From Schistosoma mansoni (lineage: Eukaryota > Platyhelminthes > Trematoda > Strigeidida > Schistosomatidae), in contig NC_031495.1 in assembly GCF_000237925.1 (NCBI RefSeq), positions 20,046,435-20,110,434 on the forward strand: 64,000 bases of DNA. The letters are read 5' to 3'. Positions within the stretch are counted from its first letter, which is position 1. Each line of letters opens with the position of its first letter. Positions 1 to 13,712 of the stretch are shown here, piece by piece. The notes under the pieces were generated by a model. That model had not been told where the DNA came from. It saw only the letters and a program-made list of their open reading frames with translations, and made no database searches. The translations under genes were made by a program, and so were the position numbers.

Positions 1-185
1 TAGGAACCAAAAAACATGAATATGAATAAACATTTTTACACTATGTGAAACTACTAGTTTAAAACTAATACCATACTTATCGTTACTTCGCAACAGATAT
101 CGCAATAACGTCTGACATGATCAGACTGGAGGTCGAAAATACCAGCAGAGTAACAAAACATGTACATAAAAATAACATTAGTTAC

Positions 186-3100
186 CGGGACTGATGATCC
201 GGATTGGGGTGGCGATCACCAGACGGGTGTTTAGCTAAAAGGCGGGAAGAATTGGCAGTATGTTCAGAAGATGTGTATCCACTATGCATTATTTGACTCT
301 TGTCAGCTGTAGTGTTACAAGGCGTAGTATTTAATGAACCGGATTCGAAATCGGCTTTCTCAATCCACGATTCAGATGTTCGAGATGGCTTTGATACATG
401 TGCTTTCGCGTTAAGAGTGCTTTGATCAGAAGCGCGTCCACCCGCTCTTTCAGGAACAATGACAATTAGATAATTTAGAAGGTCATCTTCATCAATATCA
501 CTGAACTCAGAACACGAAGATTCGTTCCGTTGACGATGACTGGTTGTCTAAAAATTTAGGAATACGCACGAAAAAATAAACACGCTTTGAGCTACTATTA
601 CTGGTTACTCAAGTCCCATTGTTAAGAAAGATTGTTTAGGATTATATAGTCATTAGGAATAACTAGATAAACCTAAAATTGCCCGGTATCATTATTGGTG
701 GGACATCTGAATAACAGTAAAATCTGATAATTTACATTGGCGTATCATGACAACGCACGAAGACATCTGATTCCCATACGTTCGAGCTGTACAGACTTTC
801 GACAAAATTGTTTACCAAGAAGAGGTCCATGTATGGAGATTTGGATCACATTTAATGTGTCAGGACTAATGATACTATTTGACCGCCCAGAGTTAGCATA
901 GTTTGACTAAAATTATGAATGGTTGTTTTTCACAAGCCTAAAAAGCCAAGACGGCCAAGCTCTGAAATAAACCAAAATTGGGTTTTAAGAATTACATAGT
1001 TTGTACCACGGTAAGTAAAAAGAGAATACTAAGAATATACTATGTTCATGGCCTAAAGGTTTGCGACAAGTATACCGTGTATAAATTGCGCTACAACGAA
1101 ATGTTGGCTGTTTCAGAAGATTTTAAGGTTCTTAATTAAAATGTAAACATGGTATTAAAGTGGACAACACTTGCATGGAATGTTACACAGGACTTCTTAT
1201 GCTTAACTTACAGCCACTGAACCTCTGGAATCAAAGCTTTTCTAGCATCAGACTATCAGAATGGGACTAGATCCAGGGAAATATCAATAGCCGATTTAAC
1301 GAAAACTCAGAATTGTGAAAAACGGAAAAGTTTTTATATAGTTGCGATCTTGAACCAATTGAGGCTAGACCACCATGGAAAACCTGGATTTTAGATGGAA
1401 ATTTTATCAAAAATATATTTGCGTTTGGGAGATTGCTCTTATTTGTTATGCAGTATATTTTTTGGATGGAGTATTCCTCTCCACTTACGTTCACTGATAT
1501 TACTGTAAAAACGGAGAACATTGTCTTTCTACGTTTTGCCTTTTGACTATCTGATAGCTTTTACTGCTGAATGCCAACAGTTTGGAAGAAAAATAATGTA
1601 TCCCATCAACATGGACGATTGATTTGATGCAGTCTGATTTAAGTAGGAATTAAGACCTATTTTGTGATAAAATTTGCAGATTTAAATATTGCAAACGCAT
1701 AGTGTAATCTTCATATCAGGCTTAAAACATTAAGTGACCATACTCGTGGATTGTGATCCGTTGCCGATATCGGTTCAGTTTAACTATAACCGATTATTTC
1801 GATATCAAAACACAGAGAACCTTTTCTGAAACATAATGAACTAGATATTTTGAAATTATCTGGAGTTAGTACGCACACGTTGTAAGGCAAGTCGTGATAT
1901 TTAGTTGATCACTGCCAGTCGATCTGCAGAAAACTGTTGGTATCATACAGTATCAAAAAGACGAGCCACAACTAGGTTATTTGTTAAATATATACTCCGT
2001 GAAGTCTCAACTGGAAGCCATTATTTCTATTGTCCACTCGCTACTAAGTGTTATTAAACTGGTGTTATCTTTATATATCATGTACCGAGAAACTAACAAT
2101 CGTTCCAGAGTGGACTTTGTTAAAGTTTAGAAGATTAGGAGGCGAATATTTAGACCAGACTAACCATGAATGAGCATTGAGACTTGACGTCGAAGAGGAA
2201 TTTTTGGTTTTTAAAACAGACAGGAGAACCGATTTTTGACTGGGAACAAAACAAATCTTTTTGAAAGTTAGTGTTGGTTTAGCTATCATTAAATCTAAAT
2301 AACTGTTCTACAATGGCTTGTTTGCATCCAAACCTTGTATTGGTAAAACTAAGTATAAGGCATGAATAGTATGTACGTGTATGGGACGCCTAGCTTTGAC
2401 GAAGATTTATTAATACACCTTGGAAAATTCGCATTCTTACCGTAGTCACGGGGATGTTTGAATTGAATGACGACAGAGTCTTGATACGACTTCGTTGACG
2501 ACGTTCCACCTTCAGCCAATTAACATCGTTTATTTCTCCTGCGACGGTGGATGCTGAGTTTGTCGCTTCCATACTAGCAGTATCTGAAGGAGGTGCATCA
2601 GATGTGTATGTCGAGGAACTTAGTGTAGTGATCGAGGTGGAAATGGGTGCATGTTGAGTGAGTAGAACTGTGGAGCCTAATTTTTGAACATATTTAAACC
2701 ACACTCAACTTACCGACTGACACACCATAACTTTCAGAAACAGCTAACCGACGTCTGATAAGTCCTTTATCAGCATCAATTTCTACAACACTGCTGTTAC
2801 AACAAGCCTTGACAGTAATAAACTAATGAAAGTGGTGTTACCTGAATAATAAGGTTTTTCGAAGCATCTAACTGCTTCATCCTGGGGAAGTCCAATATAA
2901 CTTCTAAGGGCACATATCCGTCAATAGTCATCTTTTCTTGAAGGTACCGGTCGCGGGTGAAGTTCCTATCACCGAAGTAGTATTCTATTTGATTCCTGAT
3001 CCTGGAAAGCCTCTCAGATACGCAGGCCACGCATTCATTTGTATCATAACTACACGGTTGGCTTTGAGAAACGTGGTGACGGTAGTGTGACAATACGCGG

Positions 3101-3350
3101 GGGTCTAAAATGAATTACAACAACCATCCACTTACTAAATCCGGGCCGGGGCACTAAGCAGCATAGCTCCACTCCTGCAAAATTTGGGTTGACGTAGAGA
3201 CACCATTGAGATTTTGAGCAGTTGCTTCGAAACTTTCTGATTTTGTCCAGATTTTCACTCTTTACAGGTTCGGCGCGTTCAGGAGCCTCAAATGTGTCCA
3301 CCTCCTTCAAATCCTTATAAACATGATACCCGTTTTCTGAAGGAAGTGAA
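186..3350 (-). CDS. LARP1: LARP1-family La-related RNA-binding protein, partial, multi-exon
   Basis: Exons read on the minus strand, in transcript order: about 3350-3136, 3104-2842, 2807-2714, 2676-2441 and 547-186. All junctions are GT/AG and the phases agree across every join. The 3104-2842 exon holds a La motif (IRNQIEYYFGDRNF, then DGYVPLEVILDF), and the next exon continues it with VVEIDADKGLIRRR, as in LARP1. The last exon seen has SEFSDIDEDDLLNYLIVIVP followed by a basic His/Pro/Arg tail, resembling the acidic 'DED..LIV' segment upstream of the DM15 repeats in LARP1. LARP1 proteins bind 5'TOP mRNAs and poly(A) in the cytoplasm; that role is inferred from the family. Introns are 31, 34, 37 and 1893 bp. 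A further upstream exon near 3458-3560 (with EWPALNELNKN) is plausible, but I could not fix its junction. The start codon and the DM15 region are not seen. Confidence 0.85.
548..2440 (-). other. 1.9-kb intron of the LARP1-like gene
   Basis: No coding segment is recognised here. It is AT-rich and holds a short fragment at about 1350-1387 (gaggctagaccaccatgg) of the interspersed repeat seen whole at 18497-18681. Confidence 0.6.
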
Positions 3351-3569
3351 CTTTGAACTTTGGAAAAAGTAAGCTTAACGGGCAGATCTTTCCACTTTTG
3401 TTTGGATTTGAGTCTAGTAACAAACTATTTGAAAATATAGGAATCATTAAGACATACTCTTTTAGTACTTCCCGAATTTTTGTTCAACTCATTCAAAGCT
3501 GGCCACTCGTTATCCACTATGTGAAGACCATTCAGAAGTCCCTCATTCATTGCAGTAGTTTGTAATAAC

Positions 3570-4440
3570 TAATTTGAACACGGTCTTGGCTTTGTGATCG
3601 ATTCAATATCATTAGAAAAAACGGCGTGACGACACGCCAACAACGTATTACGCGCTACTAGAACAAGGTCCCAAACGGCCTTTAAGGTCACGAATAGCAG
3701 CTGAATTAACCTGACCATTCCCCTATTCGATCTATTTCCCCTCCAAAGCCTCCCTAGATTGTAAGGGCTTCGACTCATTGAAAATCGCATATGACCGAAA
3801 TATAAGGGATCTACTTTCATAGTTCCCTTTGTCACTAAGTCACATCTATGTGTCTACTTGGAAATTTCATATGCACTGTCAATTGTGATCTGAAGTTCAT
3901 GAAATTTTCTATGTCTCTTCTGAAAATTTTTTAAAATCTAGGGTTGATTATTAGGCGTTCGGAGATCAAAGAAATATGAAGTGGATAAATAAGTAAGTAT
4001 TAGTCTGGCCTAATCAGTTCTTATGTACTAGGCTATCTGTAGGTCTACTGACAAGCACCAGCGTTATTTTGATGACGCAAATTCTACACTCTATGTTTGT
4101 AAACGGTTATCACCCTATTAATTGTGGGAAATCTTTGTCAGAAAATGTGTATTGGCTTCAAGTACGTATCATCCTCTCCCTTTCATTGAGTACTTTTCAA
4201 TGAATTAACTTTACCGATCAAAAGAGACAAAAGTTGATGCCCATTCATAGTTCAGCTGTTTTGATCATAAATCCAACGGAATTATTGAGATAAAACTACC
4301 TGAGAAGTAATAGAAATAGTTAGATAGATATCTGTTCCCGTTTGTGAGCTTGATGATGGTAGAATTTGTAAAGTCACTGGCTGAGAACTCACTTTCGAAG
4401 GCTGTATACTTATACTCGGTATCATCTATTGTAGCCAATT
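3570..4440. other. no gene recognised
   Basis: Open frames here are short and resemble nothing I know. The stretch probably belongs to an upstream intron or the 5' region of the minus-strand LARP1-like gene. Confidence 0.4.
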
Positions 4441-4449
4441 TTGCTGTCT

Positions 4450-5640
4450 TGACGGTTTTATTTTAGAGCACGGTACAGTACGGAATAAAAGTAACGGAAT
4501 TATGATGTCAGGATATTTTAATGCACCTGCTATTAGCGGGATAGAGGTAGCCTGAAAACTTTTAATGGTAGGCTCCTGACGACTATAGTGGAGCGTACTT
4601 AAGAACAGCGAGTTTCCGAATCCATACTCCTTGGTTTGAACAAAGAATCTCTTTTGTTAGACTTAGTAATCACTCATGAAACCGAGGACATTGCCTATCT
4701 AGTTAGCAAATAGAGATCATGTTTTGTCATTCATGTTTAGGACTACTGACACAGTATATGATCAGGTTGGACCCTGCCGAAATATGTGGAGGGTGAACCT
4801 AACGGTCATGTAAGAGTATGTTGCAACAACGCATTGGTCAGTAAATACTACCCCACCAATGAGAGAAGCATGATCTATACTTATGGGTGCAATCAGCTCA
4901 GTTACGTCCCCGTTTATACCATGCTTAGGAAATCAATTCACTCCCTAGCCAATGAAACGCACTTGTCCTTCAAGTCGCTCCTGACTTCCATCCATTAGCC
5001 TTCTCGTTAGGTTACTTCTGATTGGCTTACCATATCAGTCAGACTATCATATGAAAAACAATTGGTTGGAAATTATGAAAATAGTCCGAAAAGCATGTTC
5101 TTATATTCCACCACTTTTGGTACGAAAATATCCGTTACCTTGGCAAGAAATGATATTGCAAAAGTTGAAGCCTTATCAGAATATTTTGGCAGAGCGTTTT
5201 ATGCCGACGACAGTAAAAGACTAACAAGTAATCAGAATGGTGGCTTGTAGATTAATCTAGCGGTTATTGAGAAAGGAACTGTCTTACTATTTCTTGAACA
5301 TCTCGAACCAGATAGGTCTAGTTGCTCTTACGGTACTCATCCTGTGATTATGAGAGCCCTGACGGATGTAATCACCGAACCACTGACGATTCCGGCTGAA
5401 ATGTCTTCACGGAGGCCTAAACTATCAAGAGACAGGATAGATACTGTTATCGGGCAGGTTTATAGAGCAAGGAGTAGAGACTTAGTTAGCAACTATCAAC
5501 CATTTAGTCTAATCACTGTAGTCATCAAACCAATGGAAAGGATTATTCAGATAGCTATTCGGAGCTGTATGATAGAGAATAGTGAGGATGCCACAGGTAT
5601 TGTAGTTTGACAACACTTTGTCAGTAACACCTAGAATTGA
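4450..5640 (+). mobile_element. decayed CR1/jockey-type LINE, 5' portion
   Basis: Frames interrupted by stops show LINE landmarks in order. An endonuclease motif reads SGYFNAPAIS (compare GDFNAP) near 4510. An LLLDLVITHE-like motif lies near 4650. A pre-RT segment, VEALSEYFGRAFYADD, lies at about 5170-5210. The RT start, ALTDVITEPL through SNYQPFSLITVVIKPMERII, lies at 5356-5544. These resemble the usual 'NYRPISLTSVVSKLMERI' block. The element is old. Its reading resumes at about 15391 with IDLSKVFD, so the intervening roughly 9.7 kb was inserted into or across it. Confidence 0.7.
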
Positions 5641-5689
5641 ATCGTGCCCATCCAGTGATATCAAGAGTCGGAAGCGAGGATGTTCGAGG

Positions 5690-6869
5690 ATATATTATTA
5701 TCAATATATCAAGGAGTGACTGTCTAATCCGTCTAGTGATCGCAGGAGAAGTTGAGCACGGCGTTCCCACTCGTGATCTGGTGCGGATGCATGACCGAGC
5801 GCCTTCAGCAAAGTGAGTCCATTAAAACTAATATGGTCAGCATCCAATGTTGAACACTTATAGAGCCATTGATTTCGGGGATTTATTTACCACTACATAT
5901 CACTTCCCCCCTAGTGAGGTAGTGATGACCCTACGACGTGGCCAGCCAGAAGTTTAAACCCAACAACGATAATGAGGAAACAAAGTACAATGAAAATTTC
6001 GGTTCCTCGTAAACTTCATCTTTCTTTTTATCATCTTTCCCAGCCGTCCTGAAAAAGAAAAAATGTGTAAGTGCATGTCGAAATACACTCATACGCGCGT
6101 AAAGACACAAAGCGGGCGAGAAAAGGTAAATAAACTCACACAACTGCAATAGCGTAAAAGCAACTTTCAGAGAACTGCGTTGCTTGGGTTTTTTAAAGAA
6201 GCGAAATTGAATATACATATACTAAGATAAAAAAGGTTTGGGAACACGTTTATAAGTATAAGTATATTAATTTTATTATATATATTGCAAAGGAAAATTG
6301 AGATAAGGCGAAATGTTATCTAGTGTCATACGTGCAATAGTCGTTTAAATGTTCTGGAAATCTTACTCTTCTTCCAGAACGCGTTGTTTTAACTTTATTT
6401 TCAGATATTGCTGAAGTACTAACGTGCGTGTTAGCTGTCGGATGAGGTATTACAAGTTCAGGAACCGTGTCGTTTGATTGTGCCGAAGGAAAATCGACGT
6501 GGATAGGATTCCCACCTAAATACGCTGCTTTTATGCGACCAATGCTGATGCTATGGTTAGTTCCGTCCTTATAGGCTATATAGTACGTAGGTTCACGCTG
6601 AAGATCTTTGAAGAATACTTTGTATGCTGTTTCGAGAGATCGTCGATATCAGTCTTGACGTAAGAAGACATGTGTACTGTATCGTATGTCAGGCTGAACG
6701 AAAACATCAATTGATTTCAATCGAGTGGAAACAATTGTAACTGAACGCATTGCGTTTGTAAGCCTGCTCGTGTAGGAGTTTAGATCCATGTTCATTGAAG
6801 AAGACGGAGGATCCATGAATTCTCCTGGGAGTCGGAGTGTTGATCCATAAACGAGTCGTGATGCAGTGT
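5690..6869 (-). mobile_element. old Ty3/gypsy-like fossil, distal part (split by younger element)
   Basis: Minus strand. The stretch at about 6300-6869 reads like the C-terminal end of a gypsy polyprotein: GSTLRLPGEF, then a chromodomain-free tail ending in SGRRVRFPEH. 5690-6300 probably holds its terminal or LTR region, though I could not define LTR ends. The element is broken, with at least several breaks, and is older than the element inserted in it at 6870-13712. The part on the other side lies at 13718-15390. Confidence 0.6.
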
Positions 6870-7184
6870 TGTTAGTGGGACATAGATTGGATTAAAGCAT
6901 GTTTCATGCATGATGGTGTTGCTGAGCGCTGATTGGCTAATTCCAAACCAATCAGCCCTGACGAATTATTGGAGAAAAATCTAGAAGCTTCTTATGTATA
7001 TACTATAAATATATGAACGTTATTCAAAATCAGTGATTACTGTTCACTTACGATTGTTGTTTTGAATACAATTTCATTCCTGTTCAACGTGTTCTGATTT
7101 TGGGGCCTTGTCGAGTGTCATTGGATAAGAATACTAAGCAATAGGAATAGCTGGGTCGTTTATTAGCAAAATACAATTATAATA
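6870..7184 (+). repeat. LTR 1 of the gypsy-like array
   Basis: It begins TGTTAGTGGGACATAG, with a TATA-like run (tatatactataaatatatg) in the middle. The gtgacgacgagg leader follows directly. Confidence 0.85.
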
Positions 7185-10133
7185 GTGACGACGAGGAAAA
7201 AGGAAAATTCATTCAAAATGCTTATATCAGATGACCAGCTCAGCCGAATACTACAACAACAGCAAGCACAACTTGATGCACAAATGCGGTTGTTGGAGAC
7301 CCTGATGCGACAGTTTGGCATCCAAAACTCGAGTTCACATGCTGTTTCAAGTACTTCTTGTGATGCAGTTGCTAGCAGCATCCCAGAATTCATATATGAT
7401 TCCGAAAGTGGAAATACCTTTCTCACGTGGTTCAAGCGTTGGGAAGATACATTTAGAATAGAATTCTGTCAACAAGATGACGCATGGAAGACTCGGTTGT
7501 TGATGCGTAAGTTGGGAAGCAATGAACAGAGTTAAATTAGGTCAACCAGAGAAATACGTGTTTTGACATTTTTGGACATATTAGCTCTTCATAATAATTG
7601 TAGTAGTTGTTGTGGCAATATTGTAAGCAAGATGACGCGTGGAAGATTCGATTGTTGATGCATAGGTTGAGAAGCAATGAATATACACGTTATGCTAATC
7701 ATATATTGCCAAAGTTACCTCGAGAGATCAGTTTTGAGGAGACAGTAACGCAATTGTCAGAAATATTTGGTGAATCTTCCTCATTGTTTAGTATTCGATA
7801 TCAGTGTCTGAATTTGGTGAAACGTGAAGCCGATGAATATGGTGCTCTAGCAGACGTCGTCAACAGAGAGTGTGAACGGTTCAAGTTACGCTCGTTGACA
7901 GAAGATCAATTTAAATGCCTTATATTCATCAAAGCTCTGCAGTCACCACAAGATGCTGAAATTAGAACTAAACTTCAAACTCGTTTGGATCAAGACCCAA
8001 ACGTCACACTCAGGACATTGACAGATGAGTGTAAACGACTACAAAACATCAGACACGACAATCAGTTAACTGAACAGGTAAATTCTAATTTAACCTGCAG
8101 TAGTGTAAATGCTATGACTAGGTTAAAAAGTCAGAAGCCGAATAAAACTCATAACAAACCAACGGATGCCTGTTGGTTATGCGGCGATTGGCATTATGTA
8201 CGGTTCTGTCCATTTAAGAAGCATAAATGTCAGGTGTGCAACAGACGTGGACATAAAGAAGGCCATTGTCCGCCGAATCGTACATCCCGGCCCAAGAAGA
8301 AGTATAAACGTCCTCCACGTGTGGTGAAATCAGCCGAGTCTAAATCTCTTTCTCTGGTAGCAGCTTTTCAAACAGACTATGACATTCGGAGAAAGTATGT
8401 TACGATCCAGATTAATGGTATAGCGGTTCGTCTTCAAATTGACATAGCATCCGATATTACTCTAGTGTCTAGAGAGACGTATAACTTGCTGGGAAAGCCG
8501 CCAATGAAGCCATCGAAAAAAACGGCTAAAAATGCATCTGGAGGCATACTAAAACTAGTTGGCTAATTACAATGTGAATTTTCCTTCAATGGAAATAACT
8601 GTAAAGGGGTATGTTATCTAACAGAACGACCAAACCTTGATATTCTTGGTCTAGATATGTTAGAAAAACTTGGAATAATGGATATACCCATCAACAGCGT
8701 GTGTAACGTGTCGTGTCCTTCATCAGACACCACTTCACATGCAAAAAAGACAGGTGAAAAGGTTCTAGAAATACGGAGTGTAGTAGCAGCGGCAATTCGA
8801 AACACTCCACTGTCATTAGATGAAGTCAGAAAAGAGACTCTTCGAGACCCTGTTCTACAAGAAGTCAAAAAGTTCCACCTAGAAGGGTGGCCCTCGAAGA
8901 TCAGTTCAACAGAGCTTCAGCAGTTTTATCAGCGCAGATTATCTCTTTCAATCATCAGCGATTGTCTCATGTTTGCTGAACGTGTCATAATCCCGAAGAA
9001 GTTGCAACCAGCAGTCCTCGAACAGCCACATGCAGGACATCCTGGAACAAACCGCATGAAAGCTCTAGCACGAAGTTATGTATACTGGCCACAAATAGAT
9101 ACCCAACTCGAGCAGCTATCCCGTTCGTGTACAAAATGTGCATTGGCAGCAAAAGCACCACGAAAAGCAGAGTTGCAATCATGGCCGATACCGCAGTCAC
9201 CGTGGCAGCGTATACTTTTAGACTTCGCTGGTCCATTCCATGGACAAACTTACCTTCTGGTAGTGGACGCATACAGCAAGTGGCCGGAAATTTTCATCAT
9301 GGAACATCCAACAGCCAGCTGCACAGTTAGAAAACTGCGGTAACTATTCAGTCGTTTCGGGGCTCCAGAACAAATAGTCAGCGACAACGGCACACAGTTT
9401 ACATCATCTATCTTTTCAGAATTTTGTCAGCAGAATGGAATCAGGCATATCCGAACACCTCCATTCCATCCGCAATCGAATGGCCAGGTAGAACGTTTTG
9501 TTGGTACGTTCAAAAATGCTCTAAAAAATCAAGAGGGGAGGGGGACACCGACGAGATCTTAGAGAGGTTTTTGTTTATCTACCGTTCAACACCGAACCTT
9601 CAGACAACAAATGGAGTCTCCCCAGCGGAAGCCTTACTTGGCAGAAAAATACGTACACATTTTGACAGCATTCGTCCGACTCCAGCTCTTAAGCCGCAAC
9701 GAAACGTGATGATGGAGAAACAGTACAATAGTCATCCTGGGGCACAAAAACGATTGTTCAGTGTGGGTCAAAAGGTACTTGCTATGGACTATCGAGGAAA
9801 ATATCCTACATGGATAGCTGGTCGGATCATGCAAAAGAAAGGAAATGTGGTTTACGAGGTGTCCGTTGGTTCAGAAATCTGGGTGCGTCATGCTAACCAA
9901 CTGAAATCAACCTCGATCTCCAACAACGAAACGCAGCATAGATTACCTCTTGATGTTCTGCTAGACACCTTTGAGATCAAAACACCTGAAACAGACAGGA
10001 CAGTCAAGGTGCAAACGAAGGATGATACAACGTCCTTATTACCTAGAAGGTGGACTAACCGGAAGCGCAAACCAGTAAAGCGGTTGCAGTCGGACCCTAA
10101 TGTCAGGTCCTACGAATCTGCTCAAGGGAGAGG
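7185..10133 (+). mobile_element. internal unit 1 of the gypsy-like array
   Basis: The gag-like region lies at about 7200-8300, with zinc knuckles at 8170-8275 (CWLCGDWHYVRFCP and CQVCNRRGHKEGHCPP). A protease-like segment lies near 8400-8470. The integrase-like region lies at about 8840-10130, with an HAGHPGTNRM zinc-finger start and a DFAGPF core motif. This unit is a broken fossil. Confidence 0.85.
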
Positions 10134-10448
10134 TGTTAGTGGGACATAGATTGGATTAAAGCATGTTTCATGCATGATGGTGTTGCTGAGCGCTGATTGG
10201 CTAATTCCAAACCAATCAGCCCTGACGAATTATTGGAGAAAAATCTAGAAGCTTCTTATGTATATACTATAAATATATGAACGTTATTCAAAATCAGTGA
10301 TTACTGTTCACTTACGATTGTTGTTTTGAATACAATTTCATTCCTGTTCAACGTGTTCTGATTTTGGGGCCTTGTCGAGTGTCATTGGATAAGAATACTA
10401 AGCAATAGGAATAGCTGGGTCGTTTATTAGCAAAATACAATTATAATA
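10134..10448 (+). repeat. LTR 2, shared middle LTR
   Basis: Matches LTR 1 throughout by eye. It serves as the 3' LTR of unit 1 and the 5' LTR of unit 2. Confidence 0.85.
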
Positions 10449-13397
10449 GTGACGACGAGGAAAAAGGAAAATTCATTCAAAATGCTTATATCAGATGACC
10501 AGCTCAGCCGAATACTACAACAACAGCAAGCACAACTTGATGCACAAATGCGGTTGTTGGAGACCCTGATGCGACAGTTTGGCATCCAAAACTCGAGTTC
10601 ACATGCTGTTTCAAGTACTTCTTGTGATGCAGTTGCTAGCAGCATCCCAGAATTCATATATGATTCCGAAAGTGGAAATACCTTTCTCACGTGGTTCAAG
10701 CGTTGGGAAGATACATTTAGAATAGAATTCTGTCAACAAGATGACGCATGGAAGACTCGGTTGTTGATGCGTAAGTTGGGAAGCAATGAACAGAGTTAAA
10801 TTAGGTCAACCAGAGAAATACGTGTTTTGACATTTTTGGACATATTAGCTCTTCATAATAATTGTAGTAGTTGTTGTGGCAATATTGTAAGCAAGATGAC
10901 GCGTGGAAGATTCGATTGTTGATGCATAGGTTGAGAAGCAATGAATATACACGTTATGCTAATCATATATTGCCAAAGTTACCTCGAGAGATCAGTTTTG
11001 AGGAGACAGTAACGCAATTGTCAGAAATATTTGGTGAATCTTCCTCATTGTTTAGTATTCGATATCAGTGTCTGAATTTGGTGAAACGTGAAGCCGATGA
11101 ATATGGTGCTCTAGCAGACGTCGTCAACAGAGAGTGTGAACGGTTCAAGTTACGCTCGTTGACAGAAGATCAATTTAAATGCCTTATATTCATCAAAGCT
11201 CTGCAGTCACCACAAGATGCTGAAATTAGAACTAAACTTCAAACTCGTTTGGATCAAGACCCAAACGTCACACTCAGGACATTGACAGATGAGTGTAAAC
11301 GACTACAAAACATCAGACACGACAATCAGTTAACTGAACAGGTAAATTCTAATTTAACCTGCAGTAGTGTAAATGCTATGACTAGGTTAAAAAGTCAGAA
11401 GCCGAATAAAACTCATAACAAACCAACGGATGCCTGTTGGTTATGCGGCGATTGGCATTATGTACGGTTCTGTCCATTTAAGAAGCATAAATGTCAGGTG
11501 TGCAACAGACGTGGACATAAAGAAGGCCATTGTCCGCCGAATCGTACATCCCGGCCCAAGAAGAAGTATAAACGTCCTCCACGTGTGGTGAAATCAGCCG
11601 AGTCTAAATCTCTTTCTCTGGTAGCAGCTTTTCAAACAGACTATGACATTCGGAGAAAGTATGTTACGATCCAGATTAATGGTATAGCGGTTCGTCTTCA
11701 AATTGACATAGCATCCGATATTACTCTAGTGTCTAGAGAGACGTATAACTTGCTGGGAAAGCCGCCAATGAAGCCATCGAAAAAAACGGCTAAAAATGCA
11801 TCTGGAGGCATACTAAAACTAGTTGGCTAATTACAATGTGAATTTTCCTTCAATGGAAATAACTGTAAAGGGGTATGTTATCTAACAGAACGACCAAACC
11901 TTGATATTCTTGGTCTAGATATGTTAGAAAAACTTGGAATAATGGATATACCCATCAACAGCGTGTGTAACGTGTCGTGTCCTTCATCAGACACCACTTC
12001 ACATGCAAAAAAGACAGGTGAAAAGGTTCTAGAAATACGGAGTGTAGTAGCAGCGGCAATTCGAAACACTCCACTGTCATTAGATGAAGTCAGAAAAGAG
12101 ACTCTTCGAGACCCTGTTCTACAAGAAGTCAAAAAGTTCCACCTAGAAGGGTGGCCCTCGAAGATCAGTTCAACAGAGCTTCAGCAGTTTTATCAGCGCA
12201 GATTATCTCTTTCAATCATCAGCGATTGTCTCATGTTTGCTGAACGTGTCATAATCCCGAAGAAGTTGCAACCAGCAGTCCTCGAACAGCCACATGCAGG
12301 ACATCCTGGAACAAACCGCATGAAAGCTCTAGCACGAAGTTATGTATACTGGCCACAAATAGATACCCAACTCGAGCAGCTATCCCGTTCGTGTACAAAA
12401 TGTGCATTGGCAGCAAAAGCACCACGAAAAGCAGAGTTGCAATCATGGCCGATACCGCAGTCACCGTGGCAGCGTATACTTTTAGACTTCGCTGGTCCAT
12501 TCCATGGACAAACTTACCTTCTGGTAGTGGACGCATACAGCAAGTGGCCGGAAATTTTCATCATGGAACATCCAACAGCCAGCTGCACAGTTAGAAAACT
12601 GCGGTAACTATTCAGTCGTTTCGGGGCTCCAGAACAAATAGTCAGCGACAACGGCACACAGTTTACATCATCTATCTTTTCAGAATTTTGTCAGCAGAAT
12701 GGAATCAGGCATATCCGAACACCTCCATTCCATCCGCAATCGAATGGCCAGGTAGAACGTTTTGTTGGTACGTTCAAAAATGCTCTAAAAAATCAAGAGG
12801 GGAGGGGGACACCGACGAGATCTTAGAGAGGTTTTTGTTTATCTACCGTTCAACACCGAACCTTCAGACAACAAATGGAGTCTCCCCAGCGGAAGCCTTA
12901 CTTGGCAGAAAAATACGTACACATTTTGACAGCATTCGTCCGACTCCAGCTCTTAAGCCGCAACGAAACGTGATGATGGAGAAACAGTACAATAGTCATC
13001 CTGGGGCACAAAAACGATTGTTCAGTGTGGGTCAAAAGGTACTTGCTATGGACTATCGAGGAAAATATCCTACATGGATAGCTGGTCGGATCATGCAAAA
13101 GAAAGGAAATGTGGTTTACGAGGTGTCCGTTGGTTCAGAAATCTGGGTGCGTCATGCTAACCAACTGAAATCAACCTCGATCTCCAACAACGAAACGCAG
13201 CATAGATTACCTCTTGATGTTCTGCTAGACACCTTTGAGATCAAAACACCTGAAACAGACAGGACAGTCAAGGTGCAAACGAAGGATGATACAACGTCCT
13301 TATTACCTAGAAGGTGGACTAACCGGAAGCGCAAACCAGTAAAGCGGTTGCAGTCGGACCCTAATGTCAGGTCCTACGAATCTGCTCAAGGGAGAGG
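10449..13397 (+). mobile_element. internal unit 2 of the gypsy-like array
   Basis: An exact-looking copy of the unit at 7185-10133 with the same gag-like, protease-like and integrase-like parts, and broken in the same way. Shared damage shows that the duplication followed the decay of a single copy. Confidence 0.85.
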
Positions 13398-13712
13398 TGT
13401 TAGTGGGACATAGATTGGATTAAAGCATGTTTCATGCATGATGGTGTTGCTGAGCGCTGATTGGCTAATTCCAAACCAATCAGCCCTGACGAATTATTGG
13501 AGAAAAATCTAGAAGCTTCTTATGTATATACTATAAATATATGAACGTTATTCAAAATCAGTGATTACTGTTCACTTACGATTGTTATTTTGAATACAAT
13601 TTCATTCCTGTTCAACGTGTTCTGATTTTGGGGCCTTGTCGAGTGTCATTGGATAAGAATACTAAGCAATAGGAATAGCTGGGTCGTTTATTAGCAAAAT
13701 ACAATTATAACA
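13398..13712 (+). repeat. LTR 3 of the gypsy-like array
   Basis: It ends ..ataaca before the agtgt target duplication. It differs from LTRs 1 and 2 at only about two positions by eye. Confidence 0.85.

Larger units (their letters stand above)
6870..13712 (+). mobile_element. tandem Ty3/gypsy-like LTR element (LTR-int-LTR-int-LTR), broken
   Basis: Three LTRs of about 315 bp start at 6870, 10134 and 13398, a 3264-bp period. They begin TGTTAG and the last ends ..AACA. The pentamer agtgt flanks the whole array (6865-6869 and 13713-13717), a clean 5-bp target duplication showing that the array occupies one insertion site. Parts visible in each internal unit are a gag-like region with two CCHC-type zinc knuckles, a protease-like segment, and an integrase-like region with an HHCC-type zinc finger and a gypsy-type C-terminal region. 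The two units look identical base for base. It is broken, with at least three breaks per unit. Near-identical LTRs imply a young insertion. It lies inside an older minus-strand gypsy-like fossil. Confidence 0.9.

Noticed and set aside
5931-6218. Minus-strand 95-residue open frame with a hydrophobic end
   Set aside because: No recognisable motif. It sits where the old gypsy-like fossil's terminal region is expected.
8614-8868. Open frames opposite the gypsy-like units, such as 8614-8868 and 8985-9272
   Set aside because: Antisense shadows of the integrase-like and upstream regions, repeated identically in unit 2.
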